A stretch of DNA of 64,000 nt. It comes from JAGLOK01 sp963677605 (GTDB lineage: Bacteria; Bacillota; Clostridia; Christensenellales; UMGS416). Both the position numbers and the translations under genes were made by a program. The stretch is from positions 62,001 to 126,000 of the forward strand of contig CAXXDX010000003.1 of assembly GCA_963677605.2 (NCBI GenBank). Direction: 5' to 3'. Positions 35,769 to 44,663 of this stretch are shown here, in pieces (the stretch's first letter is position 1; every line of letters starts with the position of its first letter). The notes beneath the pieces were generated by a model, which was not told the DNA's origin, ran no database searches, and worked only from the letters and a program-made list of their open reading frames with translations.

Positions 35769-36866
35769 ATGAAAACCAAAACTCCCCGAGAACGAGTTCT
35801 GGCAGCTATTGCACACAAAAAAACAGACCGAATCCCTATGGATTACTGTACAAGAACTGATGTTAAACATAACCTTGTGAAGTATTTTGGGCTTGCAAAT
35901 GAAGAAGAACTATATCAGAAACTTGGTGTTGATATCAGAAGGCTGTCAGTAAGAGAAAACCATGAAGAATTCAAAAATAGAGCTAATGGTGTGCTTGGAG
36001 GCAATTCGGAAAAAAGCGGTGCTAATTATATATTTTATGAAGATGGTTCATACGAAAATGCCTGGGGAATTATTCACAGACCATCAGCAGATGGGCTATA
36101 CGATGAATGGGTTAGCGGTCCGTTTATGAACACAACAGACTTGGATTCATTCAATTGGCCGGATTTGGATGTTTTGGAATCTGTAGAAAGCATGAAAGAA
36201 CGAATAGATGTTTATGAAGGAAAGTATGCTACTATAGCAACTTTAAATTATCCGTTTAAAGTATGTTGGCAAATGAGGGGATTGGAGAATTTCTTATGCG
36301 ACATGCTCATTGAAAAGGAATTTGCAAAAGATCTTCTTGAAAAAGCAGCATTTTATGAAACTGAAAAAGGAATAAGAATGCTTAAAGCTGGAGTTGATAT
36401 ATTATCTTTTTCGGGTGATATAGCAATGCAGGATCGGATGATGGTTAATGTCCAGGCATGGAGAGAGCTGGACAAACCGATTTTCGAAAGAATGATAAAA
36501 AAATTCAGAAGCATCAGACCAGACATTCTTATTTATTATCACAGCGATGGGAATATGGAGGAAGTTATTCCTGATTTAATTGAAATTGGTGTTGATATTA
36601 TAAATCCAATACAGCCGGAAAGCATGGATGTGGCAGAAATAAAGAGAAAGTATGGAAAAGATGTAACTCTTCACGGAACAATTTCAATACAGGAAACACT
36701 GCCAAAAGGAACATTAAAGGATGTCAGAGAAGAAGTAATGCACAGGATTGAACATTGCAGCGAGGATGGTGGACTCATATTAGCACCGGCCAACCATGTT
36801 CAAAGAGATACCCCGCTGGAAAATATTATTGAAATCTACAGGGCATCAGGTTCATTTAAGGAATAA
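35769..36866 (+). CDS. UroD-family protein, not HemE (second copy)
   Basis: A 365-residue UroD-superfamily barrel. It opens with TPRERVLAAIAHKKTDRIPMDY, the usual start of catabolic UroD-like proteins, and has MRGLENFLCDMLIEKEFAKD, YYHSDGNMEEVIPDLIEIGVDIINP and TLHGTISIQ. The HemE arginine signature is absent, and the place of the corrinoid-methyltransferase zinc motif reads HSDGN with no HxC. Family members in such loci are presumed decarboxylases or methyltransferases; here the reaction is unknown. It directly follows the transporter (55-base gap, AGGAGGT before the ATG), so it probably acts early on the imported compound. Confidence 0.82.
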   Translation: MKTKTPRERVLAAIAHKKTDRIPMDYCTRTDVKHNLVKYFGLANEEELYQKLGVDIRRLSVRENHEEFKNRANGVLGGNSEKSGANYIFYEDGSYENAWGIIHRPSADGLYDEWVSGPFMNTTDLDSFNWPDLDVLESVESMKERIDVYEGKYATIATLNYPFKVCWQMRGLENFLCDMLIEKEFAKDLLEKAAFYETEKGIRMLKAGVDILSFSGDIAMQDRMMVNVQAWRELDKPIFERMIKKFRSIRPDILIYYHSDGNMEEVIPDLIEIGVDIINPIQPESMDVAEIKRKYGKDVTLHGTISIQETLPKGTLKDVREEVMHRIEHCSEDGGLILAPANHVQRDTPLENIIEIYRASGSFKE

Positions 36867-36932
36867 TATCTTTATTTGACGCCTTGTAAAAATATGAAAA
36901 TATAAAAAACTAACTATAACAGGAGGAAATAA

Positions 36933-38054
36933 GTGGATAAATTATTTTCAAAAATCTATGGTTGTGAAGCCGCATGTACTATAGGCAATTCTATGGGTGA
37001 TGTAACTGAGCTTTTCAACTATAAAGAAATCGAAGAAAGATGGGGATTTGTAGATACATTGCTGCCCCAAACAAAATGGGGTCGTGACGGAACCTATGAA
37101 GACAGAATATGGACACAGCAGTTTGGTCCGGATATGGTATGGCATGCACACCACAGACCACCGGGACAGACTGAAGACGGACATGAAAGACATCGCTTAT
37201 GTACAAGTGCTGTTTTAAAAAAGAATGGCCGTATAGACATAATGGAACTTGCACAAACTTTTATGGACGATATTATGCCTGATAAATTCGGATATCTTAT
37301 GGGACCTCAGGATCAGGTTATATACTATTCATTACACGCAGGTGTACCTCCTTGGGAGGTTGGAAGATATGCTTCATGGCCAGGACTTATCGGAACTTCT
37401 AAAATGATATTGCCTATTGGTATGGTTAATGCTTGCAACCCGAGCCTTGCAGCTCAGGATGCAATGGAACTTGGCAGGCTTAAAGATGTCAGGGGAGTTA
37501 AAGGCAATTATGCTATAGAAGTATGCGGCGGTATTGCAGCAGGAGCTGCCGAGGCTTTAAAATCAGAAGCTACTTTGGATAGCGTAATATCAGCTGTGTT
37601 GGCTAATCTTTCGGAAGTTCCTCTTAAAGAAGTTGAGATGGGACTTGAATGGGCGCAGAAAGTAAGCGACTGGAAAGAGCTTAGACCGCTTTATCAGGAT
37701 AAGTATGATGGCCATTCGCAGTCTGACGCTGTTGAGGTACTGTCCGGAGCTCTTGCGTGCTTATATGTGGCAAAAGGACAGCCGAGGGAGACTCTGTTAT
37801 ATGCTGTAAACCTTGGTCGCGATACTGACTGCAAAGCATATGTTGCGGGTGGCTTGGCTGGTGCATTGATGGGAATTGAAGCAGTGCCGGCTGACTGGGT
37901 TAAAACAATCGAAGAACAAGTTGTTAATGATCCTTATACTGTGTCAACAAGAACTGCAAGAGAATCGGCCGAAGGACTTTACAATGCAGCACTTAATACA
38001 ATGGATGAAATGAAAAAAGTTATCGCTGACATTGAAAAAGGAATGAAGAAATAA
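36933..38054 (+). CDS. ADP-ribosylglycohydrolase-family protein, divergent metal site
   Basis: A 373-residue all-helical protein of the ADP-ribosylglycohydrolase (DraG/ARH) fold. The first motif, usually GDALG, reads GNSMGDVTE (about 18-26). The usual TDDT metal motif appears to be replaced by TEDGHERHRL (about 81-90). The C-terminal metal motif is kept as GRDTDCKAYVAGGLAGALMG (about 291-310). These changes argue against ADP-ribose as substrate and for another glycosidic bond. It starts at a GTG at 36933 with AGGAGG six bases upstream. In a sugar-acid operon it may hydrolyse a glycoside or an N-glycosidic linkage; this is inference. Confidence 0.8.
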   Translation: MDKLFSKIYGCEAACTIGNSMGDVTELFNYKEIEERWGFVDTLLPQTKWGRDGTYEDRIWTQQFGPDMVWHAHHRPPGQTEDGHERHRLCTSAVLKKNGRIDIMELAQTFMDDIMPDKFGYLMGPQDQVIYYSLHAGVPPWEVGRYASWPGLIGTSKMILPIGMVNACNPSLAAQDAMELGRLKDVRGVKGNYAIEVCGGIAAGAAEALKSEATLDSVISAVLANLSEVPLKEVEMGLEWAQKVSDWKELRPLYQDKYDGHSQSDAVEVLSGALACLYVAKGQPRETLLYAVNLGRDTDCKAYVAGGLAGALMGIEAVPADWVKTIEEQVVNDPYTVSTRTARESAEGLYNAALNTMDEMKKVIADIEKGMKK

Positions 38055-38082
38055 ACAACTACAAAAGAATGTGGAGTTCAAT

Positions 38083-38967
38083 TTGGATACAAAGATTGGT
38101 TTCATAGGTTTAGGTGCCATGGGGAAACCCATGGCAATAAACCTTATCAGAAATGGATATAAGGTTTTTGTACCTTTGCGAAATGAGAAAACGGCATGCG
38201 AGTTAATTGAAATGGGAGCGCATGTTCTTAAATCAAATGCAGAGGTTGCTAATGCTTGTGATGTAATGATTACAATTTTGCCGGCCGACAAAGAAATCAT
38301 AGATGTATACACCGGAGATAATGGAATAATCCGAAATATCCGAAACGGCGGTGTGTGTATCGAAATGACTTCTGCAAGAGGCGAAACAGTTAAGCAAATA
38401 TCTCAGGATGCAAAATCTATTGGCAAGGATATCACTTTTATTGATGCACCTGTAAGTGGCGGAGTTTCTGCGGCAGAAAAAGGTACTTTGACTATAATGC
38501 TTGGTGGGAATAAACAAGACATAGAAAAATACCAAAGTATTTTCTCAATTTTAGGAAAGAAAATGTTTTATACCGGTGGAATCGGAAGCGGAAAATCAAT
38601 CAAGATGATAAACCAATTTTTAAATGCAGGAAATACTTTTATTGCGTCTGAAGCACTGGTAATGGCGGAAACTATGGGATTGGATATGAATCTTATGTGT
38701 GAAGTAGTAAATGAAAGTTCCGGAGCTTCATGGATTTTCAAAAACAATGTTCCAAAGCACATGATGAAAGAATATTTTGATACTGGTTTTAAGCTTAGCC
38801 TTATGAAAAAAGATATAGGTCTTTGCATTGAACAGGCGCATATGAATCATCTGTCGTTACCTGCTATGAATTTGATCTATCAAATTTACGAAGCAGTAAA
38901 TAACCAAGGTTATGGTGATAAAAGCTACAATATTGTTAGCCAATGGGTAAAGCAGCAAAACAGATAA
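38083..38967 (+). CDS. Beta-hydroxyacid dehydrogenase (tartronate semialdehyde reductase/3-HIBDH type)
   Basis: A 294-residue NAD(P)-dependent oxidoreductase. The Rossmann motif IGFIGLGAMGKPMAINLIRN opens the protein, followed by substrate-binding DAPVSGGVSAAEKGTLTIML and the catalytic-Lys segment GSGKSIKMINQFLNAGN. It is of the family of GarR/GlxR (tartronate semialdehyde to glycerate) and 3-hydroxyisobutyrate dehydrogenase. With the aldolases and the glycerate kinase in the same operon, a GarR-like role fits. I favour the TTG at 38083, six bases after GGAG; a GTG at 38071 is in frame but sits on that site. Confidence 0.87.
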   Translation: MDTKIGFIGLGAMGKPMAINLIRNGYKVFVPLRNEKTACELIEMGAHVLKSNAEVANACDVMITILPADKEIIDVYTGDNGIIRNIRNGGVCIEMTSARGETVKQISQDAKSIGKDITFIDAPVSGGVSAAEKGTLTIMLGGNKQDIEKYQSIFSILGKKMFYTGGIGSGKSIKMINQFLNAGNTFIASEALVMAETMGLDMNLMCEVVNESSGASWIFKNNVPKHMMKEYFDTGFKLSLMKKDIGLCIEQAHMNHLSLPAMNLIYQIYEAVNNQGYGDKSYNIVSQWVKQQNR

Positions 38968-39015
38968 TTAAACTTAATAAATATTTGTCGAATATTATAA
39001 ATTAAGGAGAGATAA

Positions 39016-39702
39016 ATGAGTAATGTAGGATTTAGGATATATACAGAAATTGATCGACCCAAAAAAGAACTTGTTGACTCTTTCAGGGATATTCCTGTCG
39101 CTAATTTAGCGGATAATATGGGAAGGATTTCCTGTGTGGATTCATATATCAAGCCATTTAACAGCTGCAAACTCATAGGCAGTGCTCTTACTGTTAAGGC
39201 ACCTCTGGGAGATAACTTAATGTTTCATAAAGCGCTTGATATGGCGCAGCCCGGAGATGTGATAGTTGTGGATGGAGAAGGAGATATGAACCATTCATTG
39301 TGCGGTGAGATAATGATTAGATATGCTATGAAAAAAGATATTGCCGGTTTTTTGATAGATGGATGTATAAGAGATGTTGATTCGCTGAAAGAGTTGAATT
39401 TTGCTGTTTATGCAAGAGGCTATAATCCAAAAGGGCCTTATAAAAACGGGCCGGGAGAGATAAATGTTCCTATAAACTGCGGAGGGCAGGTTGTATTCCC
39501 AGGTGATATTATTTCCGGAGACAGTGACGGAGTCGTTATAATCAGACAGTCAGATGCTAAAGATATGCTTAATAAAGGACTTGAACACAATCAAAAAGAG
39601 GCCAATATATTTAAACAGATTGAAAAAGGAACTTTTGATCGCAGCTGGATTGATGCGACTTTAAGCCAACAAGGATGCGAAATAATAGACGGGAAGTATT
39701 AG
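39016..39702 (+). CDS. RraA-like aldolase/decarboxylase
   Basis: A 228-residue RraA-family protein. Unlike true RNase E inhibitors, it keeps the aldolase motif DGCIRDVDSLKEL (Asp-x3-Arg-Asp) and GDVIVVDGEGDMNHSLCGEI, as in 4-hydroxy-4-methyl-2-oxoglutarate/4-carboxy-4-hydroxy-2-oxoadipate aldolases and oxaloacetate decarboxylases of this fold. A metal-dependent pyruvate-forming cleavage or decarboxylation is expected. AAGGAG precedes the ATG. It is one of two aldolase-type enzymes in the operon. Confidence 0.85.
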   Translation: MSNVGFRIYTEIDRPKKELVDSFRDIPVANLADNMGRISCVDSYIKPFNSCKLIGSALTVKAPLGDNLMFHKALDMAQPGDVIVVDGEGDMNHSLCGEIMIRYAMKKDIAGFLIDGCIRDVDSLKELNFAVYARGYNPKGPYKNGPGEINVPINCGGQVVFPGDIISGDSDGVVIIRQSDAKDMLNKGLEHNQKEANIFKQIEKGTFDRSWIDATLSQQGCEIIDGKY

Positions 39703-39711
39703 GAGGATATT

Positions 39712-40752
39712 TTGTTGTATACCAAAGAAGATCTTTCAAGTTTCGGTGTAAACATTATGCTAGAGGCAGGACTGGACAAAAGACAGTCTGAAGTTTTCGT
39801 AGACAACCTTATAATGGCAGAAATGCGCGGAATATCATCACATGGCATGACACGACTTAGAACATATGCCAAAAGGATAAAATCAGGTGTAGTAAGTGCT
39901 ACTGCTCAGCCTGAAATATTACAGTCTTCAGATTCTTTTTTGCTTGTTGACGGTAAGAATGCCATGGGTTCTACAATAGGTATATTTACGATGGATGAAT
40001 GCATAAAAAATGCAAAAAAACATGGAGCGTGCTTTGCTTCAGTTAAAAATGCAAATCATTTTGGAATAGCCGCATACTATACGATGCATGCAGCTGACAA
40101 AAAAATGATTGCTGTTGCTTCGTCTAATGCACCAGCTTCTATAGTTCCAACCGGCGGTAAAGTTCCTAAAATAGGAACAAATCCTTTATCTATTGCAATA
40201 CCTGCCGGGAAATATCCGCCACTGGTATTGGATATGGCGAGTAGTGTTGTCGCTCAGGGAAAAGTAATCCTTGCAGAAAAAGAAGGAAAATCAATACCAA
40301 ATACTTGGGCAGTTGATAAAGAAGGCCTTCCTACGACAAGTCCTAATGACGCTTTGAATGGAGCAATGCTTCCATTCGGTGGACCTAAGGGATATGCTAT
40401 TGCGTTTATAATTGATATTATGTGCTCAGCATTGAGTGGTGCATACGACAGCAATCATATCAATAATTTTTGGCGAGATTTTGAAAATCCTCAGAATTTG
40501 GGACTGTTTATGGGAGTTTTTGATATAGGCAAAATTATGTCAATTGAAATTTTCAACCAAAGAATGGACAGCATGATTGAAGAGATTAAAAGCTGTCCTC
40601 CGTCGCCAGGGAATGAAAGTGTTTATATCCCAGGAGAAATTGAAAACATTAAATATCAAAAGGCAGATGATAAAGGAATTGAGCTTGGTGATGCGGTAAT
40701 TGAAGACTTAATTGGATTAGCGTCAGACTACTCGATATCACATCCTTTTTGA
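39712..40752 (+). CDS. Ldh2-type NAD(P)-dependent oxidoreductase
   Basis: A 346-residue member of the malate/L-lactate dehydrogenase-2 family (with YiaK 2,3-diketogulonate reductase, ureidoglycolate dehydrogenase AllD and delta1-piperideine-2-carboxylate reductase). Diagnostic blocks are SSHGMTRLRTYAKRI with the catalytic His, NANHFGIAAYYTMHAADK, GTNPLSIAIP and PFGGPKGYAIAFIIDI. It reduces or oxidises a 2-oxo/2-hydroxy acid. The AGGAGG site overlaps the stop of the RraA-like gene; the start is a TTG at 39712 or 39715, both plausible. Confidence 0.88.
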   Translation: MLYTKEDLSSFGVNIMLEAGLDKRQSEVFVDNLIMAEMRGISSHGMTRLRTYAKRIKSGVVSATAQPEILQSSDSFLLVDGKNAMGSTIGIFTMDECIKNAKKHGACFASVKNANHFGIAAYYTMHAADKKMIAVASSNAPASIVPTGGKVPKIGTNPLSIAIPAGKYPPLVLDMASSVVAQGKVILAEKEGKSIPNTWAVDKEGLPTTSPNDALNGAMLPFGGPKGYAIAFIIDIMCSALSGAYDSNHINNFWRDFENPQNLGLFMGVFDIGKIMSIEIFNQRMDSMIEEIKSCPPSPGNESVYIPGEIENIKYQKADDKGIELGDAVIEDLIGLASDYSISHPF

Positions 40753-40797
40753 TTAAATAAAACATATGACGTTAAATAATAATTTGAGGAGAAAAAA

Positions 40798-41568
40798 ATG
40801 TTAAACAAATCTAATATAAGGCAGCGTTTAAAAAATAATGAAAAGTTGATAGGAACATTTATCAAACTTAATGATCCGGCTGTTGTAGAAATAATAGCAC
40901 GTTCTGGATTTGACTTTGTGGTTATTGATGATGAGCACACGATAATGAACCGCGAATCTATTGTTGGTATGATAAGGTGTGCCGATGTTTATGGAATCGA
41001 GACTGTAGTACGTGTTCGTGAAAATAACGCTTCTGAGATCTTGCGCGGATTAGATGCAGGAGCTTCCGGAGTACAGGTTCCTCAGATAAACACGTTTAAT
41101 GATGCTAAAGCGGTTGTAGATGCTGTGAAATATTATCCGGATGGAAATCGAGGATTTGCGGCAAGCCAGCGTTCGGCAGGATATGGTGATAATATTCCTA
41201 CTGAATATGTTAGGCTTTCTAATGAAAAGACTTTGACTGTTTGTTATTGTGAAACAGCGCAGTGTGCTGAAAATATTGATGATATTTTAGAGTTGGAAGA
41301 TATTGATGTTATTTTCTTTGGGCCTTTTGATCTTTCTCAATCTTTGGGCGTCCCTGGAGATGTTAAGAATCCAAAGGTAACAGGATTGATTGAAGAGGTA
41401 AAAAACAAAGCTATTGCAAAAGGTAAATCAGTAGGCATAATTGCCGGCAATGAAGATGCCTGCAACGAATATTTAAGCCAGGGATTTTCTTTCATCGCTT
41501 TGAGTTCGGACACAGGCATGATTTCAATGAGTGGCAAGAAAATGCTAAGCAACATAAAAGGTGAATAG
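40798..41568 (+). CDS. HpcH/HpaI-family class II pyruvate aldolase
   Basis: A 256-residue TIM-barrel aldolase. Family blocks are FVVIDDEHTIMNRESI (catalytic His), GASGVQVPQINT, the metal-ligand Glu in CETAQCAENIDDI (usually IET), and FFGPFDLSQSLGVPGD. Relatives GarL and HpaI cleave 4-hydroxy-2-oxo acids to pyruvate and an aldehyde; GarL gives pyruvate plus tartronate semialdehyde. The neighbouring reductase and glycerate kinase match that product. TGAGGAG precedes the ATG. Confidence 0.9.
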   Translation: MLNKSNIRQRLKNNEKLIGTFIKLNDPAVVEIIARSGFDFVVIDDEHTIMNRESIVGMIRCADVYGIETVVRVRENNASEILRGLDAGASGVQVPQINTFNDAKAVVDAVKYYPDGNRGFAASQRSAGYGDNIPTEYVRLSNEKTLTVCYCETAQCAENIDDILELEDIDVIFFGPFDLSQSLGVPGDVKNPKVTGLIEEVKNKAIAKGKSVGIIAGNEDACNEYLSQGFSFIALSSDTGMISMSGKKMLSNIKGE

Positions 41569-41591
41569 TTTTTATACAATAAGGAGCAGGA

Positions 41592-42500
41592 ATGAATAAA
41601 AACATCAGAGATTACATAAAAGTAGGATTAATCCACTTCATGGCGTACCCTAACACAATCAAAGGCGAAGGACCGATAGAAGAGACTATTAAACGAATAG
41701 CGGAAGACGACTACTTCGATGCGGTTGAAGTGACATGGATAAAAGACGACGCAGTTAGAAGTAACGTTAAGGAAATGATAGATGTATCAGGAATGGAAGT
41801 GTACTACGGCGCGCAGCCAAGGCTGCTTACAACAGGGAATAACCCAAATGCCTTGGACGAATCCGAAAGACTGATAGCGCTTAACAATCTTAAAGCAGGA
41901 ATTGACGAAGCATCTCAGATAGGTGCGAAATGTTTTGCGTTTCTTTCCGGTAAGTACGAAGAAGCAACAAAGGATGCGGCGTTTGATGCTTTGGTTAAAA
42001 CTACTGTTGAGCTTTGTGAATTTGCAAAAGAAAAAGGTGTACCCAAAGTGACTCTTGAAGTGTTTGACTATGATGTGGATAAATGTTCACTGATAGGTCC
42101 GGCTGAACTCGCAAAGAAATATGCCGAGACGGTGTGTGCAATGGCGGACAACTTTGGCCTTATGGTTGACCTTTCACATTTGCCATTGCTTCGTGAAACA
42201 GCACAAGAATCACTGACGCCAATAAAAGATTACATCATACATGCGCATATGGGCAATGCTGTGGTTGAAGAAGGATTGCCTGCATATGGTGACGCACACC
42301 CGAGATTTGGTTTCCCCGGTGGATCAAATGATGTCGATGAGCTTGCGGAATATCTGAGAGTTCTTATGGAAATAGGGTATATCAAAGAAGGCGAACCAAA
42401 AGTAATAAGCTTTGAGGTGAAACCATTCGGAGATGAAGACCCTGAACTTGTTATAGCTAATGCAAAAAGAACACTTAATAAAGCGTGGGCAAAACTTTAG
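41592..42500 (+). CDS. Sugar phosphate isomerase/epimerase-like TIM barrel
   Basis: A 302-residue xylose-isomerase-like AP endonuclease-2 barrel. Likely metal ligands are seen in VTLEVFDYD (Glu), MVDLSHLP (Asp, His), IHAHMGNA (His) and ISFEVKP (Glu), a set typical of ketose or hydroxypyruvate isomerases and 3-epimerases. It begins with YIKVGLIHFMAYPNTI. Codon use near its start is richer in GC-ending codons than its neighbours. In context it probably rearranges a keto sugar acid or C3 product. AAGGAG precedes the ATG. Confidence 0.82.
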   Translation: MNKNIRDYIKVGLIHFMAYPNTIKGEGPIEETIKRIAEDDYFDAVEVTWIKDDAVRSNVKEMIDVSGMEVYYGAQPRLLTTGNNPNALDESERLIALNNLKAGIDEASQIGAKCFAFLSGKYEEATKDAAFDALVKTTVELCEFAKEKGVPKVTLEVFDYDVDKCSLIGPAELAKKYAETVCAMADNFGLMVDLSHLPLLRETAQESLTPIKDYIIHAHMGNAVVEEGLPAYGDAHPRFGFPGGSNDVDELAEYLRVLMEIGYIKEGEPKVISFEVKPFGDEDPELVIANAKRTLNKAWAKL

Positions 42501-42510
42501 GAGGAACAAA

Positions 42511-43470
42511 ATGAAAATTGTAGTTTTAGATGGATACACACTCAATCCGGGTGATTTAAGCTGGGAGGCTCTTGAAAAGCTTGGCGAAGTTACAGTATAT
42601 GAGCGCACTCCAAATGATAAAATAATAGAACGTATAGGTGATGCTGAGGCAATATATACAAATAAGACACCAATAACAAGAGATATACTTGAGGCGTGCC
42701 CGAGTATAAAATTCATAGGAGTTCTTGCAACAGGATATAATGTGGTGGATGTTATCACAGCAAAAGAAAAAGGTATTCCTGTTTGCAATGTCCCTACTTA
42801 CGGCACAACAGCTGTTAGCCAGTTTGTATTCGCACTGCTCTTGGAGATATGTCACCATGCATGGGATCACAACCTTGCTGTTAAAAATGGGGACTGGACA
42901 AGCAATCCTGATTTTTGTTTCTGGAACTACCCATTAATAGAACTTGCGGGAAAAACAATAGGAATAATCGGATATGGACGTATAGGACAGGCTACCGGTA
43001 AGATAGCTCAGGCATTTGGTATGAAAGTGCTTGCTTTTGATAAATATCAAAACAAAGATCTTGAGTGCGAAACAATGGAATATGCAGAGCTGGATACATT
43101 GCTTAAAGAGTCTGACGTGATTAGCCTTCACTGTCCGCTGTTCCCGGAAACAGAAAATATAATGAACAAGGATAATATCGCAAAATGTAAAGATGGTGTG
43201 ATAATAATCAATACGTCAAGGGGCGGACTTGTAGTAGAAAAAGATATGGCTCAGGCATTATATGATGGAAAAGTATTCGGGTTTGCTGCTGATGTAGTAT
43301 CTACAGAACCTATTAAAATGGATAATCCGCTACTGAATGCACCCAACACAATACTAACGCCGCATATTGCGTGGGCACCGAAGGAAGCAAGGGCACGCCT
43401 TATGGGAACAGCAATAGGCAACCTAAAGGCTTTTGTGGATGGAACAGTTACAAATGCAGTAAATCAATAA
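42511..43470 (+). CDS. D-2-hydroxyacid dehydrogenase (hydroxypyruvate reductase-like)
   Basis: A 319-residue enzyme of the D-isomer-specific 2-hydroxyacid dehydrogenase family. The NAD motif is GYGRIGQATGKIAQAFGMKV; catalytic Arg lies in NTSRGGLVVEKDM, and catalytic His in TPHIAWAPKEARARL. The N-terminal part (MKIVVLDGYTLNPGDLSWEA) closely resembles glycerate dehydrogenases/HprA-type proteins. It would interconvert hydroxypyruvate and D-glycerate, feeding the kinase next door. Start at ATG 42511 after AGGAGG, just 10 bases after the previous stop. Confidence 0.9.
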   Translation: MKIVVLDGYTLNPGDLSWEALEKLGEVTVYERTPNDKIIERIGDAEAIYTNKTPITRDILEACPSIKFIGVLATGYNVVDVITAKEKGIPVCNVPTYGTTAVSQFVFALLLEICHHAWDHNLAVKNGDWTSNPDFCFWNYPLIELAGKTIGIIGYGRIGQATGKIAQAFGMKVLAFDKYQNKDLECETMEYAELDTLLKESDVISLHCPLFPETENIMNKDNIAKCKDGVIIINTSRGGLVVEKDMAQALYDGKVFGFAADVVSTEPIKMDNPLLNAPNTILTPHIAWAPKEARARLMGTAIGNLKAFVDGTVTNAVNQ

Positions 43471-43486
43471 ACCTCAGGAGTAAAAA

Positions 43487-44644
43487 ATGAAAATTGTTGT
43501 CGCAATGGATTCATTTAAAGGCAGCTGCACATCGTTTGCAGCAGGTGAAGCTGTAAGTAAAGGAATAAATAGAATTTTCCCGAATGCCGAAGTAATCAAC
43601 ATACCAGTGGCAGACGGAGGAGAAGGCACGGTAGAAGCTTTAGTCGGCTCGGGGCGTGGAAAAATTAAAAAGTGCGAAGTAACAGGGCCGTTGGGCAATA
43701 AAGTTATTGCTGAATATGGCATGCTTAATAATGGTATAGCTGTTATGGAAATGAGCTCTGCTTCTGGATTGCTTCTCGTACCAACAGATAAACTTAATCC
43801 ATTGATTACGACGACTTACGGAACCGGCGAGCTCATAAAGGCAGCGCTTGATGACGGATTCAGGTCAATGATGATAGGTTTGGGCGGTTCGGCAACTAAT
43901 GACGGCGGCATTGGCATGATGCAGGCATTAGGTGTTTCTTTTAAAGATAATGAAGGTAAAGAACTGGGTTTTGGAGGAGGTTGCCTCGGGGATTTGGACT
44001 CTATTGATATAAGCAATATGGACCCTAGGCTTGAAGACTGCAGCATAATAATCGCAAGTGATGTTTCAAATCCTCTTTGCGGAGAAAATGGAGCGTCTAG
44101 CGTATATGGCCCTCAAAAGGGAGCAACTCCTGAAATGGTGGATTTGCTTGACAAAGCACTGAGACATTATGCGGAAGTAATCAAAAAGCAAATTGGTGTT
44201 GAGATTATTAATGTGCCCGGAACTGGAGCTGCCGGAGGTATAGGAGCAGCCTTTCATGCTTTTTTAAAAGTTGATTTTAAATCCGGGATTGAAGCAGTCT
44301 TAAAACTTATAGATTTTGACAATGATTTGGAAGGCGCGGATATAATTATAACAGGTGAAGGACGTATAGATGCGCAAACAGCATTTGGAAAAGTACCTGT
44401 TGGAGTCGCGAAACATGCAAAAAGCATGGGGAATATCCCTGTGATTGCTATTGGCGGGAGTATAGAAAAAGGAGCGGAAGCTGCTTATGAAAATGGTATT
44501 AATGCTATGTTTTCTATAACAAACGGTCCTATTACACTTCAGGAGTCTATGCAAAGAACAGAGGAATTGATTACCAATTGTACTGAATCTGTAATACGAA
44601 CTTTAGCGGCTGGGCAAATGTCTATTAACTTATTTGATATATAG
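43487..44644 (+). CDS. Glycerate kinase (GlxK/GarK type)
   Basis: A 385-residue glycerate kinase type 1. It has VVAMDSFKGSCTSFAAGEAV at the N terminus, VADGGEGTVEALV, GLGGSATNDGGIGMMQALG (nucleotide-binding Gly-rich loop) and TGEGRIDAQTAFGKVPVGVA, all characteristic of the family, which phosphorylates D-glycerate to 2-phosphoglycerate and so opens the way to glycolysis. Its presence defines the exit of the operon's pathway. CAGGAG precedes the ATG. Confidence 0.95.
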   Translation: MKIVVAMDSFKGSCTSFAAGEAVSKGINRIFPNAEVINIPVADGGEGTVEALVGSGRGKIKKCEVTGPLGNKVIAEYGMLNNGIAVMEMSSASGLLLVPTDKLNPLITTTYGTGELIKAALDDGFRSMMIGLGGSATNDGGIGMMQALGVSFKDNEGKELGFGGGCLGDLDSIDISNMDPRLEDCSIIIASDVSNPLCGENGASSVYGPQKGATPEMVDLLDKALRHYAEVIKKQIGVEIINVPGTGAAGGIGAAFHAFLKVDFKSGIEAVLKLIDFDNDLEGADIIITGEGRIDAQTAFGKVPVGVAKHAKSMGNIPVIAIGGSIEKGAEAAYENGINAMFSITNGPITLQESMQRTEELITNCTESVIRTLAAGQMSINLFDI

Positions 44645-44663
44645 TTCTGAATAAGGAGAAGAT

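Noticed and set aside
42324..42788. Minus-strand 154-codon ORF overlapping the isomerase and D-2-hydroxyacid dehydrogenase genes
   Set aside because: It is antisense to two well-supported enzymes and shows no independent features.
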